Shown here piece after piece: positions 35,215-48,161 of a DNA stretch of 64,000 nucleotides. The stretch's first letter is position 1; each line of letters begins with the position of its first letter. This stretch comes from Buddleja alternifolia (Eukaryota; Streptophyta; Magnoliopsida; Lamiales; Scrophulariaceae), in contig CM033394.1 of assembly GCA_019426215.1 (NCBI GenBank), positions 39,740,423-39,804,422 of the forward strand, read 5' to 3'. A program made the position numbers and the translations under genes. Below the pieces are notes generated by a model. It was not told the origin of the DNA, searched no databases, and worked only from the letters and a program-made list of their open reading frames with translations.

Positions 35215-35784
35215 TCACTGATTGAAGTGAGCGGACGGAGGCGAAGGAGAAGTGGCAGTAGGGTTTTGTGGTTGCGGGGGTGGGTTAAGGTTTGTGTCGT
35301 CACGGAGGAACTCTTGTGCGAGAAGAAAGCTGAGAAGTTCAGAGTACGAGACCGGATCGGGACGAGCAGTCATGGTGGTGATAACATCACAAAATTCAGG
35401 ATAGAGGCCTTTGTAGATATAAAGGATAAAGTTGGTTTGAGAGAGAGGGCTGCCCACCGCCGCGAGTTCGTTGGAGAATGTTTTAGCTTGGTGGAGATAG
35501 GTTTGGACAGAGGAGTCCCCTTGTTTAAAATACTGAAGTTGGAGATGGATATGCATTAGGCGAGCTTGGAAAGGGAAGGCAAAAGCTTGTTCAAGAATTT
35601 TCCAGATTTCATAGGAAAAGGAGGCCCCAACGATAAGGCGTACGACTTCTTCGGTAAGAGATGTAATGAGAGCACTCATGAGGAGCTGGTCTTGTTGTTC
35701 ACACTGACCATAGGCAAGATTCGGTTAAAGGAGTGAGCTGGAGGGATCGGCCAAGTGGGAGGGTGGCGCGATAAGAGTGCCATC
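35215..35784 (-). pseudogene. Copia gag, central and C-terminal part
   Basis: The minus-strand frame contains the UBN2/retrotran_gag signature: SYEIWKILEQAFA, then RLMHIHLQLQYFKQGDSSVQ, and then TARPDPVSYSELLSFLLAQE. A proline- and serine-rich end follows. The gene continues upstream into 37651-37697 beyond the solo LTR (RYIDGTLIAPPSH spans that junction) and then to 59597-59774 beyond the giant CACTA. Confidence 0.8.
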
Positions 35785-35789
35785 GATAT

Positions 35790-37645
35790 TGTCACGCCCC
35801 CAAAATTGGGGTCGCGTGATGGCCATGTCCCCAAGCCCGAAAAGACTTAAAGACACGAAACCTAGAGTTCAAAGCAATACTAAAATGAAATTTAAAACTT
35901 CTCCTTCATTACAAAATGCTCAAAAGTTCCGAAATAAAACGAGTTTTCGTAAAAACGACAAAAATCCCAAAATCATTTATTTAATTAAATTTTTTTTCTA
36001 AAAGTAGCATCCTAGAAAATCACCATCTTCACCACCCCAAATATTGTTCCTCGTCCTCCTCGGACTCGACTAAACATTCTGCAAAAATTTAGAATTGTGT
36101 TATGAGCGACAAAGATCGGCCAGTAAATAGTTCTAACACCTTTTACCGATCTAGAGCATGTTAAGTATGTATACATTGTAAAAATCATGTGAAAGCATAA
36201 AATGAACTATCTTTACTAAACCAAATTACTTTAAAAAGGGGGTTTTCAATTCAACAAAAACTTACATATATATAGCATGTGATCGACTTTGTAGGCAAAT
36301 CAAAATTTAGAATCACTTTATCAAATAACTTCAAATATATCAATCTATCAGAGAATTATTCTAATGCTCGTGAACTTCTTAGGACCTAGTAGTAAACTTG
36401 ATCAAGTCCTAGCCGTTTATCCCGCTAGGTAGGCCAAAACTGCTATTAATTCGTCGCAGTAGGCTCAAAGGTTCAAACACTGCTATTAATTCGCCACAAG
36501 AGGCTCAAAGGTTCAAACACTGTATTTTTAAAGCCCTACAGGAGGCCCGAAATTAATTCCTTACCAATAGATACTAATAATTCAGAGCATATGAATCATT
36601 CAAAGTTTCAAAGGCAATCTTTTAACATAAGCAAATTGACAGTTTACAAAACATAGATCACATGGTAGCAATTTTATATAAGAAAACTAAATCTAGCATG
36701 CTCAAGACCTATTTTAATATCAAAATAGTTTTATAAAATATAACATGGAGTTTTGAAATAAATTTCACAAACAATAGAAGGGTAAAAACCACTTACTACT
36801 TTGGAAAATCGACTTAGCTACACGTCTGTTGGGTTTTTCGGATCCTACAATATTGGATTTTAAGAGTAAGAACCTAAATGTTATCATAAAATACTAGAGA
36901 GAAAACTAGGGTTTTCAAAATATCTACCTCACCGACAGCCCCAGCTTTGAACAACAACAGCCTCCTCGGATTCTTTTAATGAACTTCCTAAACCTAGATG
37001 GAATTTGAGGGAGAATTATGAAGAAGAGGTGCAATTTTCGTATGCATAGGTGGGGGCTATTTATAGGGGAGTCTGGGGTTCAGTTGGAAGAGTTTGAGTA
37101 GGTTTCTAAGTCCCTAAGGGGTTAGATATGATGAGATAAGCTTAAATCCACTAGATTTGGTAGATTTGAGTTGAAATGCTCATCCAAAAGATTTGTCAAA
37201 TATTAAATCCGAAAATTAAGTTTTTTTAATTAGAAAATATACCTACATGTATATATATATATATATATATTGATATTACAAGATTTAATAATACATGTAA
37301 GAGAGTTTGGATGAGTATCAAGTGTTTAGGAGTTGATTATTATCACGATTTGGTAAAATCCTAAAGATTTAGTGGGTTGGAATTAGATTCCTATGCAACT
37401 ACTTAGGATTTAGGATCTTATCCGAAATTGGTAAATCCCTAAAATTTAGCATGTTTAAAATAGAGTCCTATTCAATATTTCAAATCTAGAACCTTATCCG
37501 GAGTTTGATAAATCCTCAAGTTCTCATCACATAATTTGAAATAATAAAAACTTAGTAATTGTATATATCTAATTAAATAGTTAATGAGTTTAACTAATAA
37601 TTATGATTGGCTTTAATAAATCCAACTCATGGGCTGGGTATTACA
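35790..37645. mobile_element. Solo LTR, 1856 bp
   Basis: It starts TGTCACGCCCCC and ends GGGTATTACA, with an exact 5-bp TSD GATAT at 35785-35789 and 37646-37650. It interrupts the gag gene of the TA...TA Copia. There is no internal region, so it is a solo LTR left by LTR-LTR recombination. It contains an (AT)n tract near 37249-37270. Confidence 0.92.
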
Positions 37646-38914
37646 GATATATCTTGACGAGACGTGATCCTTCATTGAGGGGGAGGATTTGTGTTTGCAC
37701 TACAAAAAATATCATTTATTGCGAGGACACATTTCGTTACAAAAATGCAAAAATTCGTCACAATAAGTTATTGCGAGGAAAAAATGTCGTCACGAAAACT
37801 TATTGTGACGAAAACAACGGTCCTCGCATAAAGTTATTGCGAGAACGCGTCTTTCCTCACAATAAGGATATGTTGCGACGACTATTTCCTCACATATGAG
37901 TATTCCATTTATCGTATTTGATCTATTCCTCGCAATAGATTACCTAAAGTGACGACATGTTCGTCGTGTTAGATAACCTATCCTCGCAATATGTCACAAT
38001 AATGTGACGAAATGTTTGCTCACAATATCTGTAGAAGCTAATATGATGGATATTTCCTCACAATAAGTACCTCAGTTTGACTCCTTAGATTGCAGATGCG
38101 ACGAAATATTCCTCATACTAAGTAAACTTAATGTGATCAATATTTTCTCTCAAATATCCATCTAATGTGACGGTCATTTCTTCACGTTAGGGTTTTCATA
38201 TATCGGAGAATGCGGACAATATCTTCATAATCTAATGTGAGGAACTTGTCATCACAATACTTGCCCAATGCATGAAATATACCTCATAAAACCTTACTTA
38301 TCATCACAATAAACTTCCACACAAATGTCATACATTCCAAATCTAATTCATTCATTATATCCAAAACAATAAAAATGCAAGCATTACTCAAGTGCATCAC
38401 ATAACACCCTTAATATGCATATAATAGGCTAACAAATATACTTATAAAATCATCCTAATATCTTCAATATGCAATTCACAAAATATTCTCTTGAGATAAT
38501 TCATCCACCACCGACGACTATAACATTCTACCTCAGAACGGACTATCCCCCATAATGAACTTCAACCTGTCAATTACAATAATAAAGAAATTAAATATAA
38601 CATAAGTAAATATAAAAAATAATATTATAATGGCTTGAAGCACATGATTAGTACAACTAAAGTAAATCACAAGACATGAAAAAAAGAAAAAACAAAAGCA
38701 AGAAGTCGATGAAACTCGATTTTCAAATTCGAACACAAACATGACAAAGAAAAATCAAGAACCAAATTCAACTACCACATTATAACACCCAATTTCAAAC
38801 TCAATTTATAACCACAATTGATCATGCAATTGGAACACATCAAGTAATATCCATATTAATCTAATCCGTACATGCAAAATAATAAAATCTTAAATATATA
38901 AAATTGAATACGTT

Positions 38915-39040
38915 CTAGAAAGGAGCAAGCTGGAAAAAGTCTCCCTCAATGAAATCAATACAATTTTCTACACCATAGATTTTGGCATTGTGGAATGCTA
39001 GAGCAACCTTGTTTGGGTCAATGTCGAAGCCAAGGCAAGA
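38915..39040 (-). pseudogene. Captured TGS1-like methyltransferase fragment
   Basis: The minus-strand frame reads CLGFDIDPNKVALAFHNA, then KIYGVENCIDFIEGDFFQLA, then PF and a stop. This matches the AdoMet-binding motif II-III region of trimethylguanosine synthase (TGS1), where DIDP, K, LA, NA, YGV and GDF are conserved. TGS1 hypermethylates snRNA and snoRNA caps. Only about 40 residues remain. The catalytic PPWGG motif is absent and the frame stops early, so it cannot function. Its place inside a CACTA element implies transposon gene capture. Confidence 0.75.
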
Positions 39041-39769
39041 ACGTCATTTTTTAGTGATATACTCTAGTCAAAGTTATATTAGATTTAACAAGTCAATTCA
39101 AAATTTAAGAAGAGTCTATTAAACACTCATCAATACTAATTCTTCGAAATGCATTATTCAATATATAATGAAAATTTCACTTACCATCCTATGACCTATG
39201 ACCATGATGAGCAATAGAAATAGTACCCGAGCAGCTCTTACCCACCTATTACCAATTCACACAATTGTAAGCCAATATATGCCCCTAAAAAAAATGTATC
39301 CGCTAATTTCAACATATACACCTCGATCATGAATCTCAAACCACTTTGCAACTCTTTATCCAAAAATGTATCATCTCCATTAACATACACAGCCATATAA
39401 GCAGAAAGATAGATCTCAAATCAATTTGGTACATAAACAGAGAATTTGATCTTCATTTACAAACAATTCTGTAGAAAAGCAGTTCGGATGCATGGTGTCT
39501 AATGATTGAACCATCAATTGTGTCAAAAATTAAGATCAGATGCAGAAATCACATTGCTAGAAATTAACATTTTGTTCCCATTTCAGTTCATCTCATCAAA
39601 TGTTGTACTAAATTCTGTACCGAAGCTTTTTGAAGCAGAATTCTGTGCAGCTTCAGTTGTGTAGAATTCCTGAAAGAATTTAGAAAGGTTTTAATCAAAC
39701 AAAAACTGTGGTTAACGCTACATTATTCCTCATGTTCGACAAATTTAAAAATATGGCCAGAGGAAAGAG

Positions 39770-39903
39770 CTATAGATATACACAGTTTCGTACTCTGGTT
39801 TCAGGATGCCAAAGGTATAATACTAATGCAAGCTTGGCTTCATGGTGTACCGGTAACTGCGTTTTGATGTTATCGCTTACTCCTTCGTACACTGAACAAT
39901 GGA
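39770..39903 (-). pseudogene. Captured HVA22-like gene fragment
   Basis: After a splice-acceptor-like TTTTAG, the minus-strand frame reads YEGVSDNIKTQLPVHHEAKL, then ALVLYLWHPETRV, then a stop after NCVYL. This resembles the exon of HVA22/TB2-DP1 proteins carrying EAKLAF-x-x-YLWHPKT, part of the reticulon-like ER membrane hairpin. Several conserved residues have changed and the frame is terminated. It is a second host gene piece carried by the CACTA element. Confidence 0.7.
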
Positions 39904-41143
39904 ACTAAAATCAAATACTGGCACAAAGCCTAAGTTTATCGATCTCAAAATTATGGTTTTCAACAGTAACATTAATTTGCTGGGTAAGCATATCCAAAGA
40001 TCATTGATAGTACTCTTGTCAGAAAAGAGCCCATCATTTTGGTTTCCCAAAGAATTCTTCCATTTTTAATTCTAACCAGCAATGATAATAAATAATTCTT
40101 CCATTTTCAAACTGATAAAGTATATAGCATTATTCACTCAGCTTCTTACACAAAGACACGTGCTGAAAAAATAATAAGTCCTTGTGCATTTAACAGAGGC
40201 AACATATGTCCACAAGAATAATATCTCTAACTAAGGGCATCTTTCACATCTATGGAAGCAACAAATTGAATATTACCAAGAAAATAATGTATAAGACTAT
40301 TCTTATATATATATAGATAGATATATACTTAATTACCAGTGAATTAATGGGTTGGAAGCAAATTTTGTGAAGAATTCCTATTTGGTAGTCGCTTGCACAG
40401 ATAGCTATGATTCAAGTACAAGTAAATAAAAAAGTTCTGTATTTGGGATCAATAGGACGAACATCTCTTGATATTACTGTCGATACCATGAAGTTGAACC
40501 ATGTTTTAAACTTATGTTTTCTGAAACTATATATATTTTCTTTTTGGAACACTTAGGAGATCAAAGTGATGGAGAGCTTTTTAGGATTAACCACTGGCAA
40601 GTTGAAAGTTTCACTTGATTTTATGACTCATATATAGACATTTTAGTTTTTTATAATGGATGAAATAATAAAGAAACACTGTTTTACTCTCAGAACAGCA
40701 AAGATCATCACATTCATTCTACAAATTGAATGATAATGACCTTCTAAGCTTCAAATCAATATTTCGCATCAATTTTTAACATACAAATAAAGGGTTTTAA
40801 GCAGCACAAGAGAGCCAATTGTACAATATATAGATATATAAATAAAGGGGTCCAATTATTCAAATAGCCATCTCAACTTTAAGAAAACAAAAAATACTTG
40901 TGCAACACAACATGAATTGCTATCTGAAGTACACACACAAATATAGTCAAGAGATAATTAGACTATCTGAAATACTCTATTGAGTATGTGTAATACACAG
41001 ATAGTCAAATTACACATAGAGTCAATACAATACACAAAAAATGCACAAAAGCAAACAGAACAATAGTAAGGGAGAATACCTTTTTTCTGTTTGTTTCCTA
41101 ATTCCAGTACGAACTAACGAGTTCACGAGCAAGGGTTTCATAA
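39904..41143. other. CACTA interior, possible captured intronic DNA
   Basis: No recognisable exon. The sequence is less repetitive than the ends of the element and may be introns captured with the HVA22-like fragment. A 23-codon minus-strand block after a TTTCAG acceptor at about 39671-39600 (FYTTEAAQNSASKSFGTEF) may be another captured exon, but I cannot name it. Confidence 0.3.
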
Positions 41144-42711
41144 TGTTAGGAATTTCATGTTAGATGTTTTGATGATGACAATTAGGAATTTCTGTTAGAC
41201 CCCAAAATATGTAAGTTTAATTTTAGCAGAAATCATGTATAAGCTTTGAAGCGTTAGATTTGTAATAGGCTTTATAGGCTTCGTTTTGTTTTATTCTAGA
41301 TTGTTAGGCTAAGTAGTCTTAGGCTGAGCGTCTGATGAATTCTGAGTGAGCTTATCAGTAGTTAAGTTTGAAGACTCAAGCGCTTGAAGTCTGAATGAAG
41401 ATGAAGTTTCCAAGCGTCTAAATATCCAGCTATATCAAGTGTTACCTTATAGGGCAGAAGCAATTCAAGGATGGATAAGAGTCTATCAATGATGGATTTC
41501 ACCTGAATTTATTTTCAAGTCTAGAAGTAGTTTAATGCAATTATTCTCAGTGCATTAAATACCAACGGGTATTTAATTCAAATGCATTAAATGCTGATAA
41601 GAGCATTAAATGTGATAAGCACTTTCAGACGTACGGAGAAGCCACCCTATTGGACTGTTAACTTTTCACAGATTGCAGCACCAACTTTTGTGCAACAAAT
41701 TTTCAGGAAAAAGGACAAAAGTGGTTCACTCACGGAAGTGAGAGACACGCGCCTGTGCATGTGTCAAATGGACACTTTTTCCAAGAATGCCTATAAATAG
41801 GGCTTCAACAACAAGCCAAAAACAATGATCAATTCCAAGCCAAATTGCTGTTGCATTGAAGTCTCATTCCTTAAAATCTCAGAAAAGCTAGAATATTCAA
41901 GCAAACATTCTCCTTACTTTTCTTTAATTCCTGAGACAGTCAACCAATATCTCAAACATTCTTTTTGAAGAAACCCACATTACCATTGAGATATTCCCAA
42001 GTTGTTTGAACTTCATCAAAATAAAAAAAACCGTTTAGAAAAACCCCATCCAAGCCTCGCGATCTGTGTGAAGTCGAAGTTTGATACTTGCATTATTTCT
42101 GGGTGAAAGAAGCAAGGGGATAGAAGTGATTTGGAGCAGAAATCTGTGTGATCAAAGAGCTCAAGTCATCAACATCCATCTCTCCCTACTTTGTAGAAGT
42201 TTCTGTGTGATTCTTTGAGAACCATCTTAGTGGATTGCCTCCAAGTGTTCAAGGAGAAGAAGGACGTAGTTGAGATTACACCACCCAACGAACCTTACAA
42301 ATATCGTGATCTTCACTTTACAGTCATTCTTCATATTATTATATCTTTGTATAAATCTGTTAAGTAAAACTCAAGTGAACGCTAAGCAACTAAAACACTT
42401 TCTTGTGACGCTAAAGCTTTCAAAAGAGAAGACTCTAAAATTATTCGAATGTGCTAACACTGATTAAAGAACTGAACGCTTAAACCTATTTGGTTAAAGT
42501 ATTCAAATCTTAAAGTCTAAGTTAACTTTCTAAAATAGTCTTCATCAGACGCTTAGCCTAAGCGTCTATATTTAAAGTAAACGCTTAGTCGAGCGTCTAC
42601 ATTTCAAGCGTCCAAAACATTTTAATACGAATCTTTTTGAAGTCGAAAAAGACTTCAAGGTCTATTCAACCCCCCTTTCTAGACCCTTTCGTATGCCACT
42701 TGGGACCAACA
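41144..42711 (+). repeat. Full-length Sirevirus-like LTR in reversed orientation
   Basis: 1568 bp from TGTTAGGAATTTC to GGGACCAACA, obeying TG...CA. Its last 60 bp match the 5' LTR end at 53730-53791 in inverse orientation, so this LTR points opposite to the element's genes. No primer binding site follows. Instead the sequence jumps to an internal LTR position (GCGCCTGAAG, as at 41383). Confidence 0.9.
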
Positions 42712-43018
42712 GCGCCTGAAGTCTGAATGAAGATGAAGTTTTGAAGCGTCTAAATATCCAGCTATATCAAGCGTTACCTTATAGAGCAGAAGCAATTCGA
42801 GGATGGATAAGCGTCTATCAATGATGAATTTCACCTGAATTTATCAGATGCTCAGCCTAACAATCTAGAATAAAACAAAACGAAGCCTATAAAGCCTATT
42901 ACAAATCTAACGCTTCAAAGTTTATACATGATTTCTACTAAAATCAAACTTACATATTTTGGGGTCTAACATAAATTCCTAAATGTCATCATCAAAACAT
43001 CTAACATGAAATTCCTAA
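42712..43018. repeat. Chimeric LTR pieces joining inverted LTR copies
   Basis: 42712-42838 is a direct repeat of 41383-41510. The sequence then flips: 42838-43018 is the reverse complement of 41147-41340, with a 15-bp deletion between AGCCTAA repeats. On the element strand the 3' LTR therefore begins normally at 43018 (TTAGGAATTTC) but inverts after about 195 bp. Confidence 0.88.
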
Positions 43019-43160
43019 GGGTAGTTGATGTTAGTTATGCTTCAACGAGTTGTTTCAGCTGAAAAATGCATTTTATATATGTCGATGATTACAAGCATTT
43101 TTACAACTAAACAAAAATTTCATAAGAGACAAGAATATAGATAATGCAAATCAAAAAGCT

Positions 43161-46100
43161 TTAACGACTTGGTCTAACTTTGTATCGCTTGGACATTTCA
43201 GCTCGGATAGCTTCAGTTAGGTTATCTTCCAAGGTCATCATCGCTTCATGATCTTTGTCGATTATGAGCTTATTCTCTTCCTTTTGTTTCTTCTTGAAAG
43301 CATCAAAGTGCTTGTCCCAATCAGTTGGGTCAATACCAATATACCTTAGACAAATTCTGAAAGTTTGGTTGAAGTCAGACATCTGGCTTTCTTCAGTTAA
43401 AACTCTTGGATCTGTCTGTTCTGGAATCGATGCTCTTTGAAGAGGAATGTCAAACTGTTCAAGCCGTGCTCTTGTAGGTATTGGTAAATTTGGATATAGA
43501 GCTAGTGGAGGTTCTTTTAGGGTTCTACTAAGCGCTCTAGCAGGACCATTTACTCCATAAGCAGGTATCCAAGATAGAAGTCTTAACTCAGAGAGAATAG
43601 GTAAATGCTGACGCTTCGGCGGCGGAGGAGGATCTTGAGCTCTTGAACCAGACGCTCTTCTCTTTTCTCCTTTTCTTTTCTTTTCCCCCTTATTGCCATC
43701 ATCAGCCTTCAGAAAATGTTTTGTGAGTAGACTAACCTGAGAGTCAATCTGAGATAATGAAGCTATAATATCATTAAAACGCTTGTCGAACTGTTCGTTC
43801 ATTGCGAGAAGTTTAGCGTTGGTAGCATCATTCATCTCTTGAAATTCTCTACGACACTCATCAACAACTGCTTGAGTAGAACCTTTCATATGACCTATTT
43901 GAGCGTTCATGATTTGAGATTCAATCGTTGCCAAATCTGTCTTAATCCAGTGAAGGGATTCTTCATTTTGAGTAGATTGATTGCTCATCTCCTCTAAGAC
44001 AGATTTCAGCAAAGGTCCAAATGCTTGACCCACATCCGATGGAACTGCTTGAGGAGCCAATCGCTTGAATCTGGATGTATGCTTGAGTGAGTCAAGGGGA
44101 GCTTGATATGCAGGATCAAAAATTGTACCTCGTACATCAGTTTGAAGATCCTCAGCACGATTAGCAATAAAAAGTTCAGGAACGTCAGGAATATCCTCTG
44201 GTTGAGATGCTTGAACTGGTTGTTCAGCAGACGCTGGAATATTTTCAACTTCGGAGGGTGCAGACGCTTCAACTAACTTAGCAAATTTTTCCTCAAGAGC
44301 TGACTCTGGTTGGCGAAAATCATTGAATTGGAAGTTTCAATTTGCTATATCTGCATATGAATTTGAAGCAGCTTCCAGAAGTTCAGTTAGGCGTGAGCGA
44401 GAGATGCAAGTCCCTTGAATGAAGGTGCGTAGTGGACTATCTCTGGCTCGGACGTACATTGGACCCATGATGTCCAATACGTGGTTTGGGAAGATCCTTG
44501 ACCGTGGCTTTGGAATGAGAAATAATGTATCTGGGCAGTAATGCAAGGAAAATCCGATAATTCGATCTGTAGGAAGACGCTGTGATTTGTGAGCTTCTGG
44601 CACATACCTGCAGTAATAGTCTTCCAAATACGGATACACTGCTCGAGCTATGCCTTGATTGTGTTCAAGTAAGGAGAGAACATAGGCATAATGATCGCTT
44701 ACTTCCTGCCTGATAGAAGGTAGAAGTGGATAACCTTAGAAGTTTCGAATCCTCGAGCCATTTGGCTTTCGTAGATTTTCAGTGAAGATCTTGTCAAAAT
44801 GAGGAATGGGAGCCATGATCTTCATCATCAATCTAAAGTTTTCATCGCAGTGACTTGGTGAGAAGTTCAAACAAAATGGAGATGAATTGCCACTGGTGGA
44901 CGCTTGAGCGTTGAATTGGAGAGGAGTAATAGACAGTCTGTGCAACGCTTGACGCAGACACTGCTCTATCTGTTGACGGACTTTAGGCAGCTTGGCAACA
45001 GGTCCAACTCGCTCTTGACTCTTTAGAAGACAATACTTGGCAAACTGACGCTTCTTGTCATGTATGCCTATGCCAAATAGATGGGGAGCTTGAACTAATT
45101 CTGTGAACATATATCTACGGCCCACATACGCTTCAACCCAGTTGACTTCAGCCATACAGTAGTCTGTTCCAGCATTGACCATAGCTCGAATGCCTCCATG
45201 ATGGATATCTCTGATAGATTCAAAATGATATCTATCAGGCTGATAGTTGGCATTCCAGACGCTGTCAAAGTATGCATCAGCTTCGGTCTGGATCAAATCC
45301 GTTAGAGATTCGAGATGCTCAACGGCATGAACTCCTTTATTCTTCCATAGTCGAAGAGGATTGACAGAATTCTTGTTCTCATCACTGTTTTCTATAAGAG
45401 GAAAATGTGTGTAGCCTTCTCTGTTTAAGACTTCCTCTGAAGGGTTGAGAAACTCTGGGCAAAAATGATCATACACTCTGATGTTGTAGTCTCTCAGAGC
45501 AAAACCAGTTGACTTACTGTGCCCATAATCTAGGTAGTAGGTAAGATCCATATCACACCTAGGAGTTCTACCTCCTTGTCTGTCTTGTTGAAGAATAAGA
45601 GAAGATGCTATCTGACCAGGAGATTTACCAAGTTGAACGGCCAGATAGTACTTTCTCTCAATTTTTGTCAGCTCGGTGTTGAAGACTATATCCCTGATCT
45701 GATTGTCGATGTCAATTAGCGAGGCTACCTCATTCTCAGCATTAATGTATCTTTCTTCATTATATCCAGTTGGAATGAAGTCTTCTTCGAGCGCAGGGGG
45801 CAAAAAATTGATTGAGTGATCAATCGTCTTCAGTGGGTCCAGCTTGAAGAAATGCCTTGGCTTTGTAACATCTTCAGCAATGCTCGGACTTTCTGAGCGT
45901 GCCTCTGTTATAGCCGGAACACTAGTTGACGCTTGAAAATTTTGGGGAACAGGTTCCTCTACTTCAAGTGTAGCAGCTTCTGTGGCAACATCTTTGGCAA
46001 TAGCACAACATTTGTCATCTCAACATCCAGGTGGACGTCTGTTGATGCTTCAGCAGTAGCTGGAACTAGAGCTGTAACATAAGAACTATCCTCTATAAGA

Positions 46101-47306
46101 GCAGGATCTTCTATAGAGGTAGGATAGGAAATGCTGTGGGAAGAAATAAACTTACCCTGAGAACTTGTCTCAACAGCAACTTGAGCGCTTGGCTCAATGA
46201 CAACTTGAGCGCTTAGCTCAACAGTCTCAGGCTCTTCAAGAATAGGAGCAGCTCGACGCTTGCTTGTCCTTCAATGAGCTTTAGCGTTTGAGCGGGAGGA
46301 TCGGTAGATGGTTCCTCAAAGTCTATTTGTTTAATAATCCCTTCCAACTTCTTACGCTTGATGAGAGGAATCTTGTCCTCTACATCTTCATCATCCTTTT
46401 GAGGAGAAGGAATGACTTGAGCCTTGGGCTTTCTGGGAGCTCTCTTCTTTGTAGTAGCCGGACGCTTCACGGCTTCTTCTGGAATTGGACGCTCAGCTTC
46501 TTCATCTGACGCTTCACGTACTTCCAGACGCTCAGATAGTGGTCTAGCAGCACCACCAACATTGGGAGGATTGAACAGATTGTTCAGAATTCTTCTTCCC
46601 TGCATCTTGGTCTTGTTCAGCGGTTGACCAATGAGTAGACACAGTCTGATTTATACAATAGGTCGCTCAAAATAAGCCCATAAGGTTTATTTGGGGCGCA
46701 TAAACAGTCTCTAAACCTTCCAAATACATACTCACTCCAGTTTATCTTGAGATGGAGGAGTATCGCCGTCATCATTTGAAATTGAACTGGATTTACTTTA
46801 TCAAAGGTACCCACTCGACATTCTATGATTTTGCTGCAGAAATCAGCCATCAGTCGGTATTTAGACACTAAATCATTCTTTTCAAAGTGCTGTTTGTATG
46901 GTACTCCGTCATAAGCACTCATAGTCGTCCATGCATTCTTGATTTGTTCTAAAGTAACATTGTCCAATGCCTCACCCTCATTTGGAAGATTGAAGTTCTT
47001 GGCAATGGAAGCAGCAGGCAAAACAAATTCCTTTGGTGGCTCCTTCTTGGATAGAGGAATGAGACAAGAGATAGACTTCTTGTCCGTAGAGAGTTTAGCA
47101 GTTTTCCAGAAGATGTCGACTTCCGTTGGAAATAGATAGGAATACTTAGTCAAGAATGTTTTGAGCCCAGCCTTGGTTACCATATCCATCATATCAGTTA
47201 GATTGATCTGAGGTTGCTCATAAAAAAATTTCCAATTGACAACAAGGCCTTCAGTAGCCTTGATGATAGGCTCGGCCAAAGTAGAAACAGATTTCTTTGG
47301 TGCCAT
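43161..47306 (-). CDS. Post-pol (env-like) coding region of the Sirevirus-like element, broken
   Basis: Five consecutive minus-strand open segments cover 4.1 kb. The first starts at 47306 (MAPKKSVSTLAEPI), right after a (CT)n tract, and contains WSEYVFGRF near its end. A basic Lys/Pro-rich segment follows (46605-46213, KKRAPRKPKAQ). Then comes a 355-codon segment (45803-44736) that matches no family I know, and a 100-codon piece (44639-44337). The last, 299 codons (44060-43161), has a heptad-rich coiled coil (residues about 20-115) followed by a basic patch and PPPPPKR. Frameshifts near 46640, 46210 and 44700 separate them. The position matches the Sirevirus env-like ORF. I see no signal peptide or clear membrane span, so an envelope role is not supported. 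Confidence 0.6.
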
Positions 47307-47344
47307 TTTTAGTGAAAGAGATGAACTGAGATTTTCTTTTGCTT

Positions 47345-47345
47345 T

Positions 47346-47391
<46 letters not shown>
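47345..47391. repeat. (AG)n microsatellite
   Basis: About 23 uninterrupted AG units. On the element strand it is a CT tract about 40 nt upstream of the ATG of the post-pol region. Confidence 0.95.
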
Positions 47392-47392
<1 letters not shown>

Positions 47393-48161
47393 AAATTTGC
47401 AGAAAGCTTTGAGTGAGAGTGAATAATTTTTTCTGCGGAAATTGTGTTTTAAATAACACAGTAATGAATGTTTGAAACTTGTGTTCTCTAGTCTCTGTAG
47501 GATTTAGACACGTGTAAAGAATTTCTTTTAATTTTGAATCTCAGCTATGAAAGTATTAACTGCGGACGCGAGTTTTGTGTAAGAGAGAAAAGTTACATTT
47601 GATAACTCCCATATATAATGATTTGACATTCGAGAGTTAAAATTTGAAAAACGTTTGGGATTTTCAGAGTGTAGTACACGCGCCTAATGGTACACTGACA
47701 CGTGCTATTTCAGAACCGCCATTTTGAAAAGTTTTGATTACCCTCCAGTTTGATGTTATGGAAGCATGTAGATAGAGTACAACATAGACTGTTGAGTCTA
47801 TCCACTACTTCAAGAAGCTTTTAAAATTTATGCATGAGTTTTATAAGCGATTTTATATTGAGTGTTGAATGGAATTGGTTCAACACTCAACAGATACCAT
47901 TCGTTGTTAAATTTATATTGACGCTTGAAATTAAGATCCTTTTATATTTTAGCATAAACATATTGTGCATAAATAATTCTGAGCGTTGATGATCATGCAC
48001 ATGAAAGTTTTTGATCATTGACGCTTGGAATATGTTTCAAGTACAATTTTAAGGTTCCTCTTAAGTTTGATAACTTGTAACAACTTTTCAAAAATCTTTT
48101 GGACATTAATAAAGTGGATTCCCCCTAAATTATATGTCTAATAAAATATGATGCATAATGA

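Noticed and set aside
35227..35559. Plus-strand 110-codon open frame
   Set aside because: It is the antisense of the Copia gag segment on the minus strand.
37698..38300. CRISPR-like or tandem array from repeated TTGCGAGGA words
   Set aside because: The words are irregularly spaced, inverted as well as direct, and end at a CACTA terminus, so they are sub-terminal repeats in a plant genome.
39280..39430. Minus-strand frame FEIYLSAYMAVYVNGDDTF as a third captured gene
   Set aside because: Open for about 58 codons but bounded by stops, with no family I recognise and no clear splice sites.
41144..42711. 5' LTR of a plus-strand retrotransposon
   Set aside because: No primer binding site or gag follows. 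The next bases are internal LTR sequence, and all nearby pol genes are on the minus strand.
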